IMG/VR virus record: IMGVR_UViG_3300024259_000010
Location: 1 to 64,000 of that record
Reading direction: 5' to 3' (one strand)
Source of the DNA: a virus
DNA length: 64,000 nt
Position 1 is the first letter of the stretch, and each line of letters opens with the position of its first letter. Below the pieces are notes generated by a model that was given only the letters and a program-made list of their open reading frames with translations, was not told where the DNA came from and searched no databases. This document shows, one piece after another, positions 40,718-49,525 of the stretch. A program made the position numbers and the translations under genes.

Positions 40718-41207
40718 AAAACCTAATGATATACAAGTAGGAATACATGTAGAATCAAAACAAGCTATATGTGATCAACGTATATTACATGTAGCTAGTG
40801 ATATTGCTGGGTGGAGTAAAAATAGAAAACGCAAAGTTGGATGTGTTATTACTAATGATAGAGGTGATGTAGTGTCCACAGGATGTAATGGATTTCCTAG
40901 AGGTATTGATGATAATATTGAAGAACGCCATATATCACCATTAAAACATCTATTTGTTGAACATGCAGAACGCAACGCTATTTATAATGCCGCTGCTGCT
41001 GGATCAGCCGTGAGAGACTGTACTCTCTATTCCACATTATACCCATGTGCCGAATGCGCTAAAGCTATTATACAATCTAGTATTAAAAGACTTGTGACTT
41101 ATCCACCTGATTGGGATGATAAAAGATATAAAGAATCATTTGCTGTATCAAAACAAATGTTCGATGAAGTTGGAATTGAGATAACCTTCTATGACGTACC
41201 TCAGTAA
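40707..41207 (+). CDS. dCMP deaminase
   Basis: Encodes 166 aa. HAERNAIYNAA gives His86 and catalytic Glu88; LYPCAECAKAI gives zinc ligands Cys114 and Cys117. AGWSKNRKRKVGCVIT and GCNGFPRG are family signatures. It turns dCMP into dUMP, the substrate of thymidylate synthase. Confidence 0.95.
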   Translation: MDIKKPNDIQVGIHVESKQAICDQRILHVASDIAGWSKNRKRKVGCVITNDRGDVVSTGCNGFPRGIDDNIEERHISPLKHLFVEHAERNAIYNAAAAGSAVRDCTLYSTLYPCAECAKAIIQSSIKRLVTYPPDWDDKRYKESFAVSKQMFDEVGIEITFYDVPQ

Positions 41208-41217
41208 ATTATAAGCA

Positions 41218-41225
41218 TATATTAC
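41218..41225 (+). promoter_or_regulatory. Early promoter element TATATTAC
   Basis: AAGCATATATTACCTTA, 36 nt upstream of the gene at 41262. Confidence 0.75.
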
Positions 41226-41261
41226 CTTATTGAATAAACTAAATTTAAATAAGGAGAATAT

Positions 41262-41468
41262 ATGAAACTTACAGGTGAGTATGTCTGTCGCCGTGAAGGA
41301 TTCCTTCACTATGTTATTTTACTCGAAGTGATTAATAACAACAGTAAGGGATATATGCAATTAAGCAAGATCCCAAGTCGTGTATTAGCCGATCCTGATA
41401 ATGCAGATGCATGTCAGTTGATATTATGTACCGCTGTAAAAGAAGCTAGAAGTAAAGGATTACTATGA
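41262..41468 (+). CDS. Hypothetical small basic protein
   Basis: Encodes 68 aa with AAGGAGAATAT before the ATG. Overlaps the next gene by 4 nt. No motif recognised. Confidence 0.72.
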   Translation: MKLTGEYVCRREGFLHYVILLEVINNNSKGYMQLSKIPSRVLADPDNADACQLILCTAVKEARSKGLL

Positions 41469-41791
41469 GTAAACAATTAGATTTATTTCAGAAAGAAGTT
41501 CCTAAGCCAGAGGTTGTTATTAGTGATGAACAATTCATTGCCAATAAGGACAAGCCTTATAATTGGGACCCTGCTCTTAAACGTGTTCGTGAAATAACAT
41601 TTGCCAGCACTGTACCTATGCGTGAAGCGATTCACCAAGTGGCAGTTGAATTTGATGTAGATCATCATGACCTAGCTAAGGTTATGAATCATCGTAGTCA
41701 GGAAAGTAAAAAGATTGCTAAGTCCATTAAGGACAGAAACAATCATCTACCACAATGGCGTCTTGATCAAATTCAAAATGAAGACGATTAA
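41465..41791 (+). CDS. Hypothetical helical protein
   Basis: Encodes 108 aa. The middle (MREAIHQVAVEFDVDHHDLAKVMNHRS) resembles a helix-turn-helix (AIHQVAVEFDVDHHDLAKVM), so DNA binding is possible. Basic region follows. Not a certain assignment. Confidence 0.7.
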   Translation: MSKQLDLFQKEVPKPEVVISDEQFIANKDKPYNWDPALKRVREITFASTVPMREAIHQVAVEFDVDHHDLAKVMNHRSQESKKIAKSIKDRNNHLPQWRLDQIQNEDD

Positions 41792-41804
41792 TTTAAAAAC
41801 GCTG

Positions 41805-41888
41805 ATGATTAGAGATAGTCGGTCAGCCCGTCCCATAAAAACTGACGGTCATAGGTAAAATTGTAGGTGAGTAGTTGCCCTACTACAA
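41805..41888 (+). ncRNA. Small structured RNA or 3' UTR element
   Basis: GTCAG/CTGAC (41822/41842) and TTGTAG/CTACAA (41861/41883), with GTAGG/CCTAC inside the latter, form two adjacent hairpins between a stop codon and a terminator. Too short and irregular for a tRNA. Confidence 0.4.
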
Positions 41889-41900
41889 AAATAAAGAAGA

Positions 41901-41933
41901 AGAGAGAGTGATGATCAACTCTCTCTTTTTTTT
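41901..41933 (+). terminator. Intrinsic terminator
   Basis: AGAGAGAGT-GATGATCA-ACTCTCTCT followed by TTTTTTT. Confidence 0.92.
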
Positions 41934-41950
41934 CATTATCTTTATAAACA

Positions 41951-41958
41951 TATATTAT
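41951..41958 (+). promoter_or_regulatory. Early promoter element, variant TATATTAT
   Basis: AAACATATATTATTTAAATG has the flanks and position of the other copies (39 nt before the start at 41998) but ends in T. Confidence 0.6.
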
Positions 41959-41997
41959 TTAAATGTAAGCCAATCGCAATTATTTATAAGGGAGCAG

Positions 41998-42435
41998 ATG
42001 AAACAGAAGATAGAGAATCACACAACGTATATATTAGATAAGATCGATCAACTATCACATGACTGTATGTATAGTCCAGTAGTAACGATGGATGACATAC
42101 GATTCGGAGAATATTTAGCACAAGTATCACTTTCTTTAGAACAGAACATGGATCTGTACTTAGGTACAGTAGAGTTTGGTCAGACAGAAGAAATTGAACC
42201 AGAATATGCATTGAAACTACAAGCGATGCAAACAGTATACCGCGCTTGCTCAAGAGTAGGTGGAAGTATACGAATATATAACTTAACTGACGATAACGTT
42301 ATGATTAATAAGTTATATTCTTATTTGAACATATCTTGTTTAGGTCTTGATCTAAATGAAGTTCGGATAGAAAAAATAGAAATAGATAAGAAGATAACAT
42401 ATATCCAAATTACAAATTTAAGGGAAAAACTATGA
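41998..42435 (+). CDS. Hypothetical protein
   Basis: Encodes 145 aa. ATG at 41998 follows AAGGGAGCAG; the frame is open upstream but crosses the promoter. Helical N-terminal part. It overlaps the next gene by 4 nt. No motif recognised. Confidence 0.75.
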   Translation: MKQKIENHTTYILDKIDQLSHDCMYSPVVTMDDIRFGEYLAQVSLSLEQNMDLYLGTVEFGQTEEIEPEYALKLQAMQTVYRACSRVGGSIRIYNLTDDNVMINKLYSYLNISCLGLDLNEVRIEKIEIDKKITYIQITNLREKL

Positions 42436-42854
42436 TAACTACTGGTAAACAAATAAGACCATTTAAATTAAACTTTAAGACTGATACGCCTATTGCTCAA
42501 TCGAGTACTGGCGCAACATTAATATATCCAAAACATGTAATGGCATCAGCTATCAAACAAGAATTCGTTGGTGGTAAGTTAGCTATCTATTCTCAATTTG
42601 ATCAGAACTCTTTACAGATGTCTGAGAAAGTATCTGTTGCCGATGCACAGATGCAACATCTTATTGGATATGTTGAAGAGTTCAAAATAGAAGAAGATGG
42701 TACAGTTAACTTCAATGCTGATTGCTCCCATACAATTCTACAGATAGATACTGATGAAGTATATGCTATCACTATGATAGGAACACCTGATACAGGACCA
42801 GTTCGAACTGTACAGAATGTTAAAATTGTATGTTTAGTTTTATCTAAGAAATAA
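42432..42854 (+). CDS. Hypothetical beta-rich protein
   Basis: Encodes 140 aa, mostly beta with polar loops. Coupled to the previous gene. No motif recognised. Confidence 0.76.
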   Translation: MITTGKQIRPFKLNFKTDTPIAQSSTGATLIYPKHVMASAIKQEFVGGKLAIYSQFDQNSLQMSEKVSVADAQMQHLIGYVEEFKIEEDGTVNFNADCSHTILQIDTDEVYAITMIGTPDTGPVRTVQNVKIVCLVLSKK

Positions 42855-42855
42855 T

Positions 42856-43311
42856 ATGAGTAAACATGAATGTGTAGGTGAGATATTTGGGAGGATAGAT
42901 GAATTTGATTCCTCTTTGAATATGGTAACATATGTGGTAGGAGAATCACCTAGTCTATCAGCAGCAGAAAAGTTAAGTGTTCTTAGTGTTATAGAATATA
43001 TTAAGAAAGTTAACAGAGCATTAGGAAGTGATATTTATAAATCTAAATTTGTAAGTATTAAAGAAGAAGACTTTGATCATATGAGATCTCTCACAGAAAC
43101 TTTCGGATTAGATCTATCTGATGAGTTTGTAGACTTCTACTCACTACCATCTATTTATATCAATGAATGTCGTGTCCGTGCAAGAGCAGTTGAGAGATCG
43201 TTTTTAAAACATGTAAAAATTAGGAAATTAGATATTGATGAGAAGTTACTAGACTTTATCAATGAGATAAATAGATTGCTATTTTTAATAGCATGTGATT
43301 TAAATAAATAA
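42856..43311 (+). CDS. Hypothetical helical protein
   Basis: Encodes 151 aa, starting 1 nt after the previous stop. Mainly helical with charged repeats. No motif recognised. Confidence 0.76.
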   Translation: MSKHECVGEIFGRIDEFDSSLNMVTYVVGESPSLSAAEKLSVLSVIEYIKKVNRALGSDIYKSKFVSIKEEDFDHMRSLTETFGLDLSDEFVDFYSLPSIYINECRVRARAVERSFLKHVKIRKLDIDEKLLDFINEINRLLFLIACDLNK

Positions 43312-43326
43312 AACATAAGGGTTATA

Positions 43327-43638
43327 ATGACGCAAGAACAGAATAAATTCACAGATCAACAATATAAAGACTGGACTGATTATATTGAAACGATCACACA
43401 AACACAAATTAGAACACATGTTGCTAAACTACTCTGGTGGGTTATGTTTTCAGATTGTCCAAATAGACCTGATTATAAACAAGATAAGTGGGTGGAGTGG
43501 AAGTGTGAATTCATAAACACACCATTGGTAGATTATCTCAGTACGGTAACACATCACCTAATGACAATGTGTGCACCTGCACGTGTAATATCACATGCAA
43601 AGAAAACACTTAGGCAAATACCTACCAAAGGGGGATAA
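43327..43638 (+). CDS. Hypothetical protein
   Basis: Encodes 103 aa, helical, Trp-rich (WTDYIETITQ, LLWWVMFSD). The ribosome site AAGGGTTATA is moderate. Overlaps the next start by 1 nt. Confidence 0.75.
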   Translation: MTQEQNKFTDQQYKDWTDYIETITQTQIRTHVAKLLWWVMFSDCPNRPDYKQDKWVEWKCEFINTPLVDYLSTVTHHLMTMCAPARVISHAKKTLRQIPTKGG

Positions 43639-43973
43639 TGAACACATCTTATTTTGCAATAGCTTCTAAAGATCCTAATGCAGTATCTATATCACTAGTG
43701 TCACCTAAGTTTGCAAAAGGGATACGTGAGTATAAGAAACTAGCACCCACTTCTGAGTTATTATTTAAGATAAAGAATAAATATATAACGCATGAAGAAT
43801 ATGAAGAAATTTATAATGAAGAGGTGTTGGGATTATTAGACCCTGTGGAAGTATATGCAGAATTAGGCCCAGATGCAATCATATGTTGCTGGGAAAAATC
43901 TAGCTTCTGTCATCGACATATTGTTGCACGTTGGCTAGAACATAATTTAGGAATAGAAATAACTGAAAAATAA
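43638..43973 (+). CDS. DUF488-like protein
   Basis: Encodes 111 aa. The C-terminal ICCWEKSSFCHRHIVARWLEH matches the DUF488 signature (L.CwE....CHR..va..l), a family of small proteins of uncertain function often with a conserved Cys-His-Arg. AAAGGGGGATA precedes the ATG. Confidence 0.75.
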   Translation: MNTSYFAIASKDPNAVSISLVSPKFAKGIREYKKLAPTSELLFKIKNKYITHEEYEEIYNEEVLGLLDPVEVYAELGPDAIICCWEKSSFCHRHIVARWLEHNLGIEITEK

Positions 43974-43991
43974 AAGGAAGCTCCAATAAGA

Positions 43992-44384
43992 ATGAAAAAA
44001 GTAATAATAGAAACACGTAAAGGCAATGTATTGTATTTACACTTCCCAACTAAATCTATCTTGAAAGTAGACAAAGTAGAGATTGAAGAAAAGTTGAAAG
44101 ACTTTATGGGAATCGTTATCACCTCTCCGTCCCATGAACGTCTATCAGGGCGTCATATGCAAATTGTTAAGACTGCTACCCGTATTGCAAAATCTACAGG
44201 TAAGCATATTAAAACAATCCTAACTCAACACAAACATGCTATTAATGTAAATGGGGTTGTGTACCATACTTATATGTTGATCAATGAAGATGTATTTAAA
44301 GATATCACATGTGAATTAACAGAAGGTGTGTTGCAAGTTCTAGAAGAAGAACAAGGTGTTACAGACGTATCACCATTTGAATAA
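43992..44384 (+). CDS. Hypothetical protein
   Basis: Encodes 130 aa, basic, alpha/beta. Followed by a terminator. No motif recognised. Confidence 0.75.
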   Translation: MKKVIIETRKGNVLYLHFPTKSILKVDKVEIEEKLKDFMGIVITSPSHERLSGRHMQIVKTATRIAKSTGKHIKTILTQHKHAINVNGVVYHTYMLINEDVFKDITCELTEGVLQVLEEEQGVTDVSPFE

Positions 44385-44395
44385 AGACGTAAGAT

Positions 44396-44434
44396 ATACT
44401 AGATGGGTTAATTCCCATCTAGTATATTAATTTT
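44396..44434 (+). terminator. Intrinsic terminator
   Basis: ATACTAGATGGG pairs with CCCATCTAGTAT around TTAATT, followed by ATTAATTTT. Confidence 0.8.
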
Positions 44435-44467
44435 CACCTTATATGATATTAAAGTATTTGTTGAAAT

Positions 44468-44475
44468 CATATTAC
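44468..44475 (+). promoter_or_regulatory. Possible promoter variant CATATTAC
   Basis: AAATCATATTACGAAAG lies 25 nt before the recJ start, right after a terminator. The first base differs from the consensus and the distance is shorter, so confidence is low. Confidence 0.35.
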
Positions 44476-44500
44476 GAAAGAAATAAATAAAAGGAATAAT

Positions 44501-46204
44501 ATGAAAAGTAAATGGATATTTAAAAGCCCCCCTATAGAAGATGTAGATATGGTGTGTAAGCTAACAGGTATGCCTCATCCAATCGCTAAACACTTAGCAA
44601 GCATTGGAATGACCACCAATGAAAAGTTAGAAGAATACTTACATCCTAACTACTCTAAACTTCTAGACCCGTTTGATATTCCAGTGATGGAAGATGCATG
44701 TACTAGAATTTGGAAATGTATTTTGGAGAATAAACTCATCTTAGTATATGGAGATTATGATGTAGATGGTATTACATCGTCTGCTTTACTAACACGAGCA
44801 CTTAAGAAACTTAATGCTAATGTAGATGTATTTGTACCATCTAGGAAAGATGGATATGGATTCTCCATTCCAACTATGGAAAAGGTATTAAAAGATTTAG
44901 ATCCAACATTAGTGATAACAGTTGACTGTGGTATTAATTCTAAAGACACTGCTGATTTCTTAGAATCAAAAGGTATTGATGTTATTATTACAGATCATCA
45001 TGAACCTGATGAAACAGTAGCCCTTCCTCATTTGATCATTAACCCTAAACTCTTTGACATCCCAAGAATCTTGAATATGTCTGGAGCCGGTGTAGCGTTT
45101 AAATTAGTCCAAGGAATATTGGACTTTGGTCGACGCTATAAGCACGCTGGGTCGTTTGAGACTGACTGCCTTGACTTCATTGATATTGCCACTCTAGGAA
45201 CTGTTGCAGATATTGTACCACTCCAAGAAGAGAATCGTATTATTGCTAATGAAGGTCTTAAGGTAATGCCTACGACTAAGAATCCAGGTATTAAAGCATT
45301 GTTAAATCTTTGCGGACTCTATGATAAAGTAGATGCCTCAAATATTAGTTTCAAGCTTGCACCTAGAATCAATGCCGTTGGACGCATGGGTAATCCTCGT
45401 AAAGCATTAGATCTGTTATTGACTGATGATATTTGTGTAGCTAACCAACTTGCTATTGAGATTGATAATCTTAATATTGAGAGACGTATTTTAACTACAT
45501 CTATCGAACAAGAAGCGTTGAAGTATATTGATAAGAATATTGATATTGCTAAAACACGTAGTATTGTTGTGGTTGATAAATGGGATGATGGTGTGTTAGG
45601 TATTATTGCATCTCGTATTACAGAGAAATATAATATCCCAGCTATTGTTATGACGTTGGATGAAGAGAAAGGTGTTGCTAAAGGATCATGTCGTAGTGTT
45701 GACCAAATCAGTATCCTTGATGGACTGAACATGTGTAGTGATTTACTTACACGTTTTGGTGGACATAAATACGCGGCTGGATTAGAACTACCTATTGCGA
45801 ACTTAGAAGAGTTTACCAAGAAGATTGATATTGCTATTAGAACACAAGTGCCTGATAATGTTATCCTTGAACCTAAGATTAAAGTAACCTCATTGATTGA
45901 AGAGTCCGATGTTAACTGGGACTTCATTGAAAATGTAAATAAACTTGAACCATTTGGTTATGATAATCAAGAACCTAGATGGTGTTTGAAAGAAGTAAAG
46001 ATTATTTATTCTAAGTTAATTAATGATAAACATCTGCAATTAACATTAGATATAAATGGTAAACCTGTGAAAGCTATTATGTTTAATTACAACGTAGCTA
46101 TTGATTCGGGAACATATGTTGATCTAGTATTCTACCTTAAGGAGAATAACTGGAAAGGTAATATGTCTATCCAACTACACATTATTGATTTAGATATTGT
46201 TTAA
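44501..46204 (+). CDS. recJ: RecJ-like single-strand DNA exonuclease
   Basis: Encodes 567 aa, full RecJ core length. Motif I VYGDYDVDGITSSALL, VDCGINS, DHHEPDE (the DHH motif), later APRINAVGRMG and the DHHA1 motif RFGGHKYAAGLEL, then a C-terminal OB-like domain. RecJ degrades single-stranded DNA 5' to 3' with Mn or Mg. In a phage it may serve recombination, repair, or recycling of host DNA. AAAAGGAATAAT before the ATG. Confidence 0.95.
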   Translation: MKSKWIFKSPPIEDVDMVCKLTGMPHPIAKHLASIGMTTNEKLEEYLHPNYSKLLDPFDIPVMEDACTRIWKCILENKLILVYGDYDVDGITSSALLTRALKKLNANVDVFVPSRKDGYGFSIPTMEKVLKDLDPTLVITVDCGINSKDTADFLESKGIDVIITDHHEPDETVALPHLIINPKLFDIPRILNMSGAGVAFKLVQGILDFGRRYKHAGSFETDCLDFIDIATLGTVADIVPLQEENRIIANEGLKVMPTTKNPGIKALLNLCGLYDKVDASNISFKLAPRINAVGRMGNPRKALDLLLTDDICVANQLAIEIDNLNIERRILTTSIEQEALKYIDKNIDIAKTRSIVVVDKWDDGVLGIIASRITEKYNIPAIVMTLDEEKGVAKGSCRSVDQISILDGLNMCSDLLTRFGGHKYAAGLELPIANLEEFTKKIDIAIRTQVPDNVILEPKIKVTSLIEESDVNWDFIENVNKLEPFGYDNQEPRWCLKEVKIIYSKLINDKHLQLTLDINGKPVKAIMFNYNVAIDSGTYVDLVFYLKENNWKGNMSIQLHIIDLDIV

Positions 46205-46205
46205 G

Positions 46206-46322
46206 ATGGATAAGAATATAGAAGTAGTGGCTTGGTAGTGTTTCTCATGTGGTCAACGTGCTACAGATAGTGAGATCTGTTTTGGATGTAATGAACCAAA
46301 TATCCAGCCACAGCATAAATGA
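46206..46322 (+). pseudogene. Zinc-ribbon micro-gene with in-frame amber codon
   Basis: From ATG at 46206 the frame reads ten codons (MDKNIEVVAW), a TAG at 46236, then CFSCGQRATDSEICFGCNEP and a TGA at 46320. The CxxC-x9-CxxC ribbon is intact after the TAG. No in-frame start exists after the stop. Either a decayed gene, an amber-readthrough protein, or a sequencing artefact. Other genes here stop at TAG normally. Confidence 0.5.
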
Positions 46323-46347
46323 ATATTAAAAGGAGTACAGAATTAAA

Positions 46348-47886
46348 ATGGAAGAAGTTAAGAACATTGTAGAAGTCGAATCATTGTCAGAACTAAAGAT
46401 TCTTGTCAATGGAAAAAAGCATGTTGTAGTAAAGTTATGGGCACCTTGGTGTGGTCCTTGTAAAACCTTTGCACCTATTGTAAACAAAGTTAACAGTGAA
46501 CTCGAATTAGACGTAAGTATTGTTGGAGTAGATGTTGATGCTGTCCCGATTGTTGCGGCTGTGTATGGAGTACGTAGTATTCCTACTCTACTAATGTTTG
46601 AAGATGGCGAATGTAGGAAACAGATTCAAGGTATAGTTCCTGAGCACCAGCTCAAAGAACTTATCGCTGATTTTGTTAATGGTGTAGAAGAAGAATTAAC
46701 TGAGGAGGTACAAGTTGAAAAACCCATTGATACAGTTGAAACTGAAGTTGAAGTCGCTACAGAGAGTCAGACAGATGAGAAGGGAACGCACCAAGATGAT
46801 GATGAATCGGATGTGGTTGGAGAATTAGAAGAAGCTCCATCTATTCCTGAAGAAGTCGTCGAGGCTGAAGTACCAGGTGATAGTGAACCACCATCGGTGA
46901 AGCAGGAAGGATCTATCTTTGCCGCCTCTCCCGATGCAACATTAGTTACTGAAGAAACTCCAGGTATTGGTAAGGTGACTGCTATTGAACGTGGTGATGA
47001 AGGAACTGTATTAGATGTGCCCAATCAAGAGCAAGGGACTGTGTCAGATGTTAAGGTTGAAAACAGAGCATTGACTGAAAAAGAGATACAGGAAGAACTT
47101 GATGCTGTTAAGCCTATTGATGTTGTAATACACCCTGAGTTGCTTACTAAAGATGAGGTAGTGGAAGAAGCAGTTGCCACTAGTGATCGTGTTAAGCAAA
47201 CCTCACCAGGTATTGTATTACCTACTGAAGATGAAACAGTTCTTGAATGTCCTATCCAAGATTGTGCCTATAATGAAGCTTGTGAATGTGCATTTGCTGA
47301 AGCTACTATTCAGACTATTGCACCACCATGTGGTAATGTACCGAATGAATGTCCTGCAGTAATTAATAATACCTCAGATCAAGAAAAATCACTACCACCT
47401 GATCAAGATTGGAATGAAGAAAAAGATATTGATGTAGATCGTCGTCATAATCATTTCAAGATTAAAGCAACAGCTGCACATGTTCACGCTATGTATCAAG
47501 ATCATGAACACTATCATGAAGGCGATGCTGGATTGGATCTATTCATTGCTGAAGATCAGATTATCCCAGTTGGTCTTGGTAACAAGATTGATCTATGTAT
47601 TGTCTGTGAACCGGAAGATGGTATTGCATATGAGCTATGGCCTCGTAGTAGTATCTCTAAGACTCCTCTCCGTCTTGCCAATAGTATTGGTTTGATTGAT
47701 GGTGGTTACCGTGGACACATCATGGCTGTGGTTGATAACTTTGGTCCAGTTGGCTATGAGATTAACGCTGGTACTCGTTTGTTCCAACTTGTTGCTGCTG
47801 ATAAGATGCCTATTACATTTGAGATGGTAACTGAAGTATCAGAGACCGCTCGTGGTACAGGTGGGTTCGGTAGTACTGGAGCTTAA
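46348..47886 (+). CDS. Thioredoxin-dUTPase fusion protein
   Basis: Encodes 512 aa. Residues 1-110 are a thioredoxin domain with active site WCGPC (34-38) and the cis-Pro region SIPTLLMFEDG. Residues ~115-360 are an acidic Glu/Val/Pro-rich linker that contains a Cys-rich patch (CPIQDCAYNEACECAF). Residues ~375-512 are a trimeric dUTPase with all motifs: DAGLDLF, PRSSISK, NSIGLIDGGYRG, RLFQLV and RGTGGFGSTG. It hydrolyses dUTP to dUMP, feeding thymidylate synthase. The thioredoxin half could reduce ribonucleotide reductase or respond to redox. I know of no common protein with this architecture. Confidence 0.93.
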   Translation: MEEVKNIVEVESLSELKILVNGKKHVVVKLWAPWCGPCKTFAPIVNKVNSELELDVSIVGVDVDAVPIVAAVYGVRSIPTLLMFEDGECRKQIQGIVPEHQLKELIADFVNGVEEELTEEVQVEKPIDTVETEVEVATESQTDEKGTHQDDDESDVVGELEEAPSIPEEVVEAEVPGDSEPPSVKQEGSIFAASPDATLVTEETPGIGKVTAIERGDEGTVLDVPNQEQGTVSDVKVENRALTEKEIQEELDAVKPIDVVIHPELLTKDEVVEEAVATSDRVKQTSPGIVLPTEDETVLECPIQDCAYNEACECAFAEATIQTIAPPCGNVPNECPAVINNTSDQEKSLPPDQDWNEEKDIDVDRRHNHFKIKATAAHVHAMYQDHEHYHEGDAGLDLFIAEDQIIPVGLGNKIDLCIVCEPEDGIAYELWPRSSISKTPLRLANSIGLIDGGYRGHIMAVVDNFGPVGYEINAGTRLFQLVAADKMPITFEMVTEVSETARGTGGFGSTGA

Positions 47887-47899
47887 TTAAATTAAATAT

Positions 47900-47940
47900 A
47901 AGATACTACACCGTAATGGTGTAGTATCTTATATTTTTTT
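47900..47940. terminator. Bidirectional terminator, copy 2 of the repeated hairpin
   Basis: AAGATACTACACC-GTAAT-GGTGTAGTATCTT followed by ATATTTTTTT; near-copy of the hairpin at 27428, with one compensated pair changed. Also at a convergent strand switch. Confidence 0.93.
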
Positions 47941-47942
47941 AT

Positions 47943-48722
47943 TTAATCAGCAACAACAGTAACTGTATATACAACACCGTTATCGGTAAACTTAAGAACT
48001 CCACCTACCACAGATAGTGTATCTTCTGCATTAAGCTCAACATCACCAGGTGCAGTAGCAGTATCAACATAAGCCTTAACAGACTCAGCACTAGCTACAT
48101 TAGAATCAGTAGCAGTAGCCATAGTATCGTCATCAATGATAGTAACTAGACCAGTAACTGCCGTAGATAAATCCTCCGCTACTGTAACAGGTGGGCCATA
48201 TGGTCCTTGTTCAGTTTCTCCATTTCCAATCGCGAAACCCGCCTGTGTAAGATCTATGTCGGTGTGTCTTGCCCAATCCCCAACTTTAGAGCCTAGCGTG
48301 TCACTAACATACCATCTATCAGTCGCCCACCAGAATGTCTTCGTAGCCCCTACGTAAACATTTTCCCCATTATACTGAGTCTCGGCTGTAGGGTATACAC
48401 CTGCTGGTATTCTAGCGTCACCGCCTGTTACAACAATACCAATAGTTTGTCCTCCCACAGCAGCTGCTGGTGTAGCATCAGTGATAGCTGTCTCTAAAGC
48501 ATTAGACACAACTAGGTCTGCTGCAATATATGCATCTGCAGTAGCTACAACGTTAGTAAGTTCTGCAAGATCAACCCCTGATGAGATCAACCGACCAGTA
48601 TGTGCGCTAACAACTGGGATATCACCTGGTACAAGCCTAATCCCTTTAATATTTCTAGTTTGCCCCATGGCACCACCTGCGATTAAGCAAGCTAATGTAA
48701 TTAGTAATCCTGTCTTCTTCAT
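47943..48722 (-). CDS. Secreted fibre-like protein
   Basis: Encodes 259 aa. Signal peptide MKKTGLLITLACLIAGGAMG, then QTRNIKGIRLVPGDIPVVSA and HTGRLISSG, the same module as the 98-aa protein at 19058. Ala/Thr-rich helix, a Gly/Pro-rich middle, and near the end ASAESVKAYVDTATA, a motif common in tail-fibre tips and oligomeric adhesins. ATG at 48722 follows AGGAAAGG. It may be displayed on the host surface or be a fibre component; role unproven. Confidence 0.75.
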   Translation of the reverse strand: MKKTGLLITLACLIAGGAMGQTRNIKGIRLVPGDIPVVSAHTGRLISSGVDLAELTNVVATADAYIAADLVVSNALETAITDATPAAAVGGQTIGIVVTGGDARIPAGVYPTAETQYNGENVYVGATKTFWWATDRWYVSDTLGSKVGDWARHTDIDLTQAGFAIGNGETEQGPYGPPVTVAEDLSTAVTGLVTIIDDDTMATATDSNVASAESVKAYVDTATAPGDVELNAEDTLSVVGGVLKFTDNGVVYTVTVVAD

Positions 48723-48822
48723 AATTATAACCTTTCCTATTCCCACATACTCATACGTCAGTGTCGAGTATTATATGTCTCATATAATGATTCTTTATAT
48801 ATTTAATTTTTTTCATCATTGA

Positions 48823-49515
48823 ATGGGTAAAGTAAAGGATGATTCTACTATGATAAAACTAGTCAAAAAATATTTATTTAGACGCAAGATAGGGCAAGTT
48901 CTCGTAATAAAAGATTGTAAGATTGTTAGTAGACCACAATCTATATTCTTTAATAAGCATACTAAGATGCTGTATAAAAACATAATAGGTAAAGATACTA
49001 TATTAGTATTAGACTTTAAAACTTTTAATAAACTTGAGAGGAATCATATAGATAACTTAAGCTGTAAAGTTGCAGTACTAATAAGTCAGTCACAAAAGAT
49101 AGATTCCGATCTGTACCCAAATATATTGTTTATAGATAACATAGGTAAGATTTTAGATCTCCATTTAGTATTTAGTTCTAAAATTAGAAGTGTGGTCATT
49201 TATGGTTCTAATGATTTTATGCTAGCTACTACACATATGGCCAAGCGTATATTCATAACAGATATGAATGATTCTTTTATTGTATTAGAAGACATAGGTA
49301 AGTTTGCAGGTAGAGACTATATTGAAAAAAGATTATATAACCCATTTGTATACTTTAAATACACTACAACAAAAGTATTTAAAACAGATCCTATATTAGA
49401 TTCAGATAGACCACCTATAGTATCCTATATGTTAAAGAGGGGCTTTAAAGATTTCCTATTTAATAAAACTAAAGTTACAGATTTCAGATTAGCAGATCAA
49501 TTCAATCTCATCTAA
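48823..49515 (+). CDS. Hypothetical basic protein
   Basis: Encodes up to 230 aa, rich in Lys, Ile and Phe, alpha/beta. Start uncertain: ATG at 48823 has no ribosome site and the in-frame ATG at 48850 has AAAGG 12 nt upstream. No motif recognised. Divergent from the secreted protein. Confidence 0.7.
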   Translation: MGKVKDDSTMIKLVKKYLFRRKIGQVLVIKDCKIVSRPQSIFFNKHTKMLYKNIIGKDTILVLDFKTFNKLERNHIDNLSCKVAVLISQSQKIDSDLYPNILFIDNIGKILDLHLVFSSKIRSVVIYGSNDFMLATTHMAKRIFITDMNDSFIVLEDIGKFAGRDYIEKRLYNPFVYFKYTTTKVFKTDPILDSDRPPIVSYMLKRGFKDFLFNKTKVTDFRLADQFNLI

Positions 49516-49525
49516 ATTATAAATA

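Noticed and set aside
45319-45927. 202-codon antisense frame in recJ
   Set aside because: Shadow of a certain gene; no ribosome site, Ser/Leu/Ile-rich composition.
46236-46238. Genome-wide recoding of TAG
   Set aside because: Several well-supported genes end at TAG (for example 8843, 14372 and 52453) without a downstream extension, so TAG works as a stop here.
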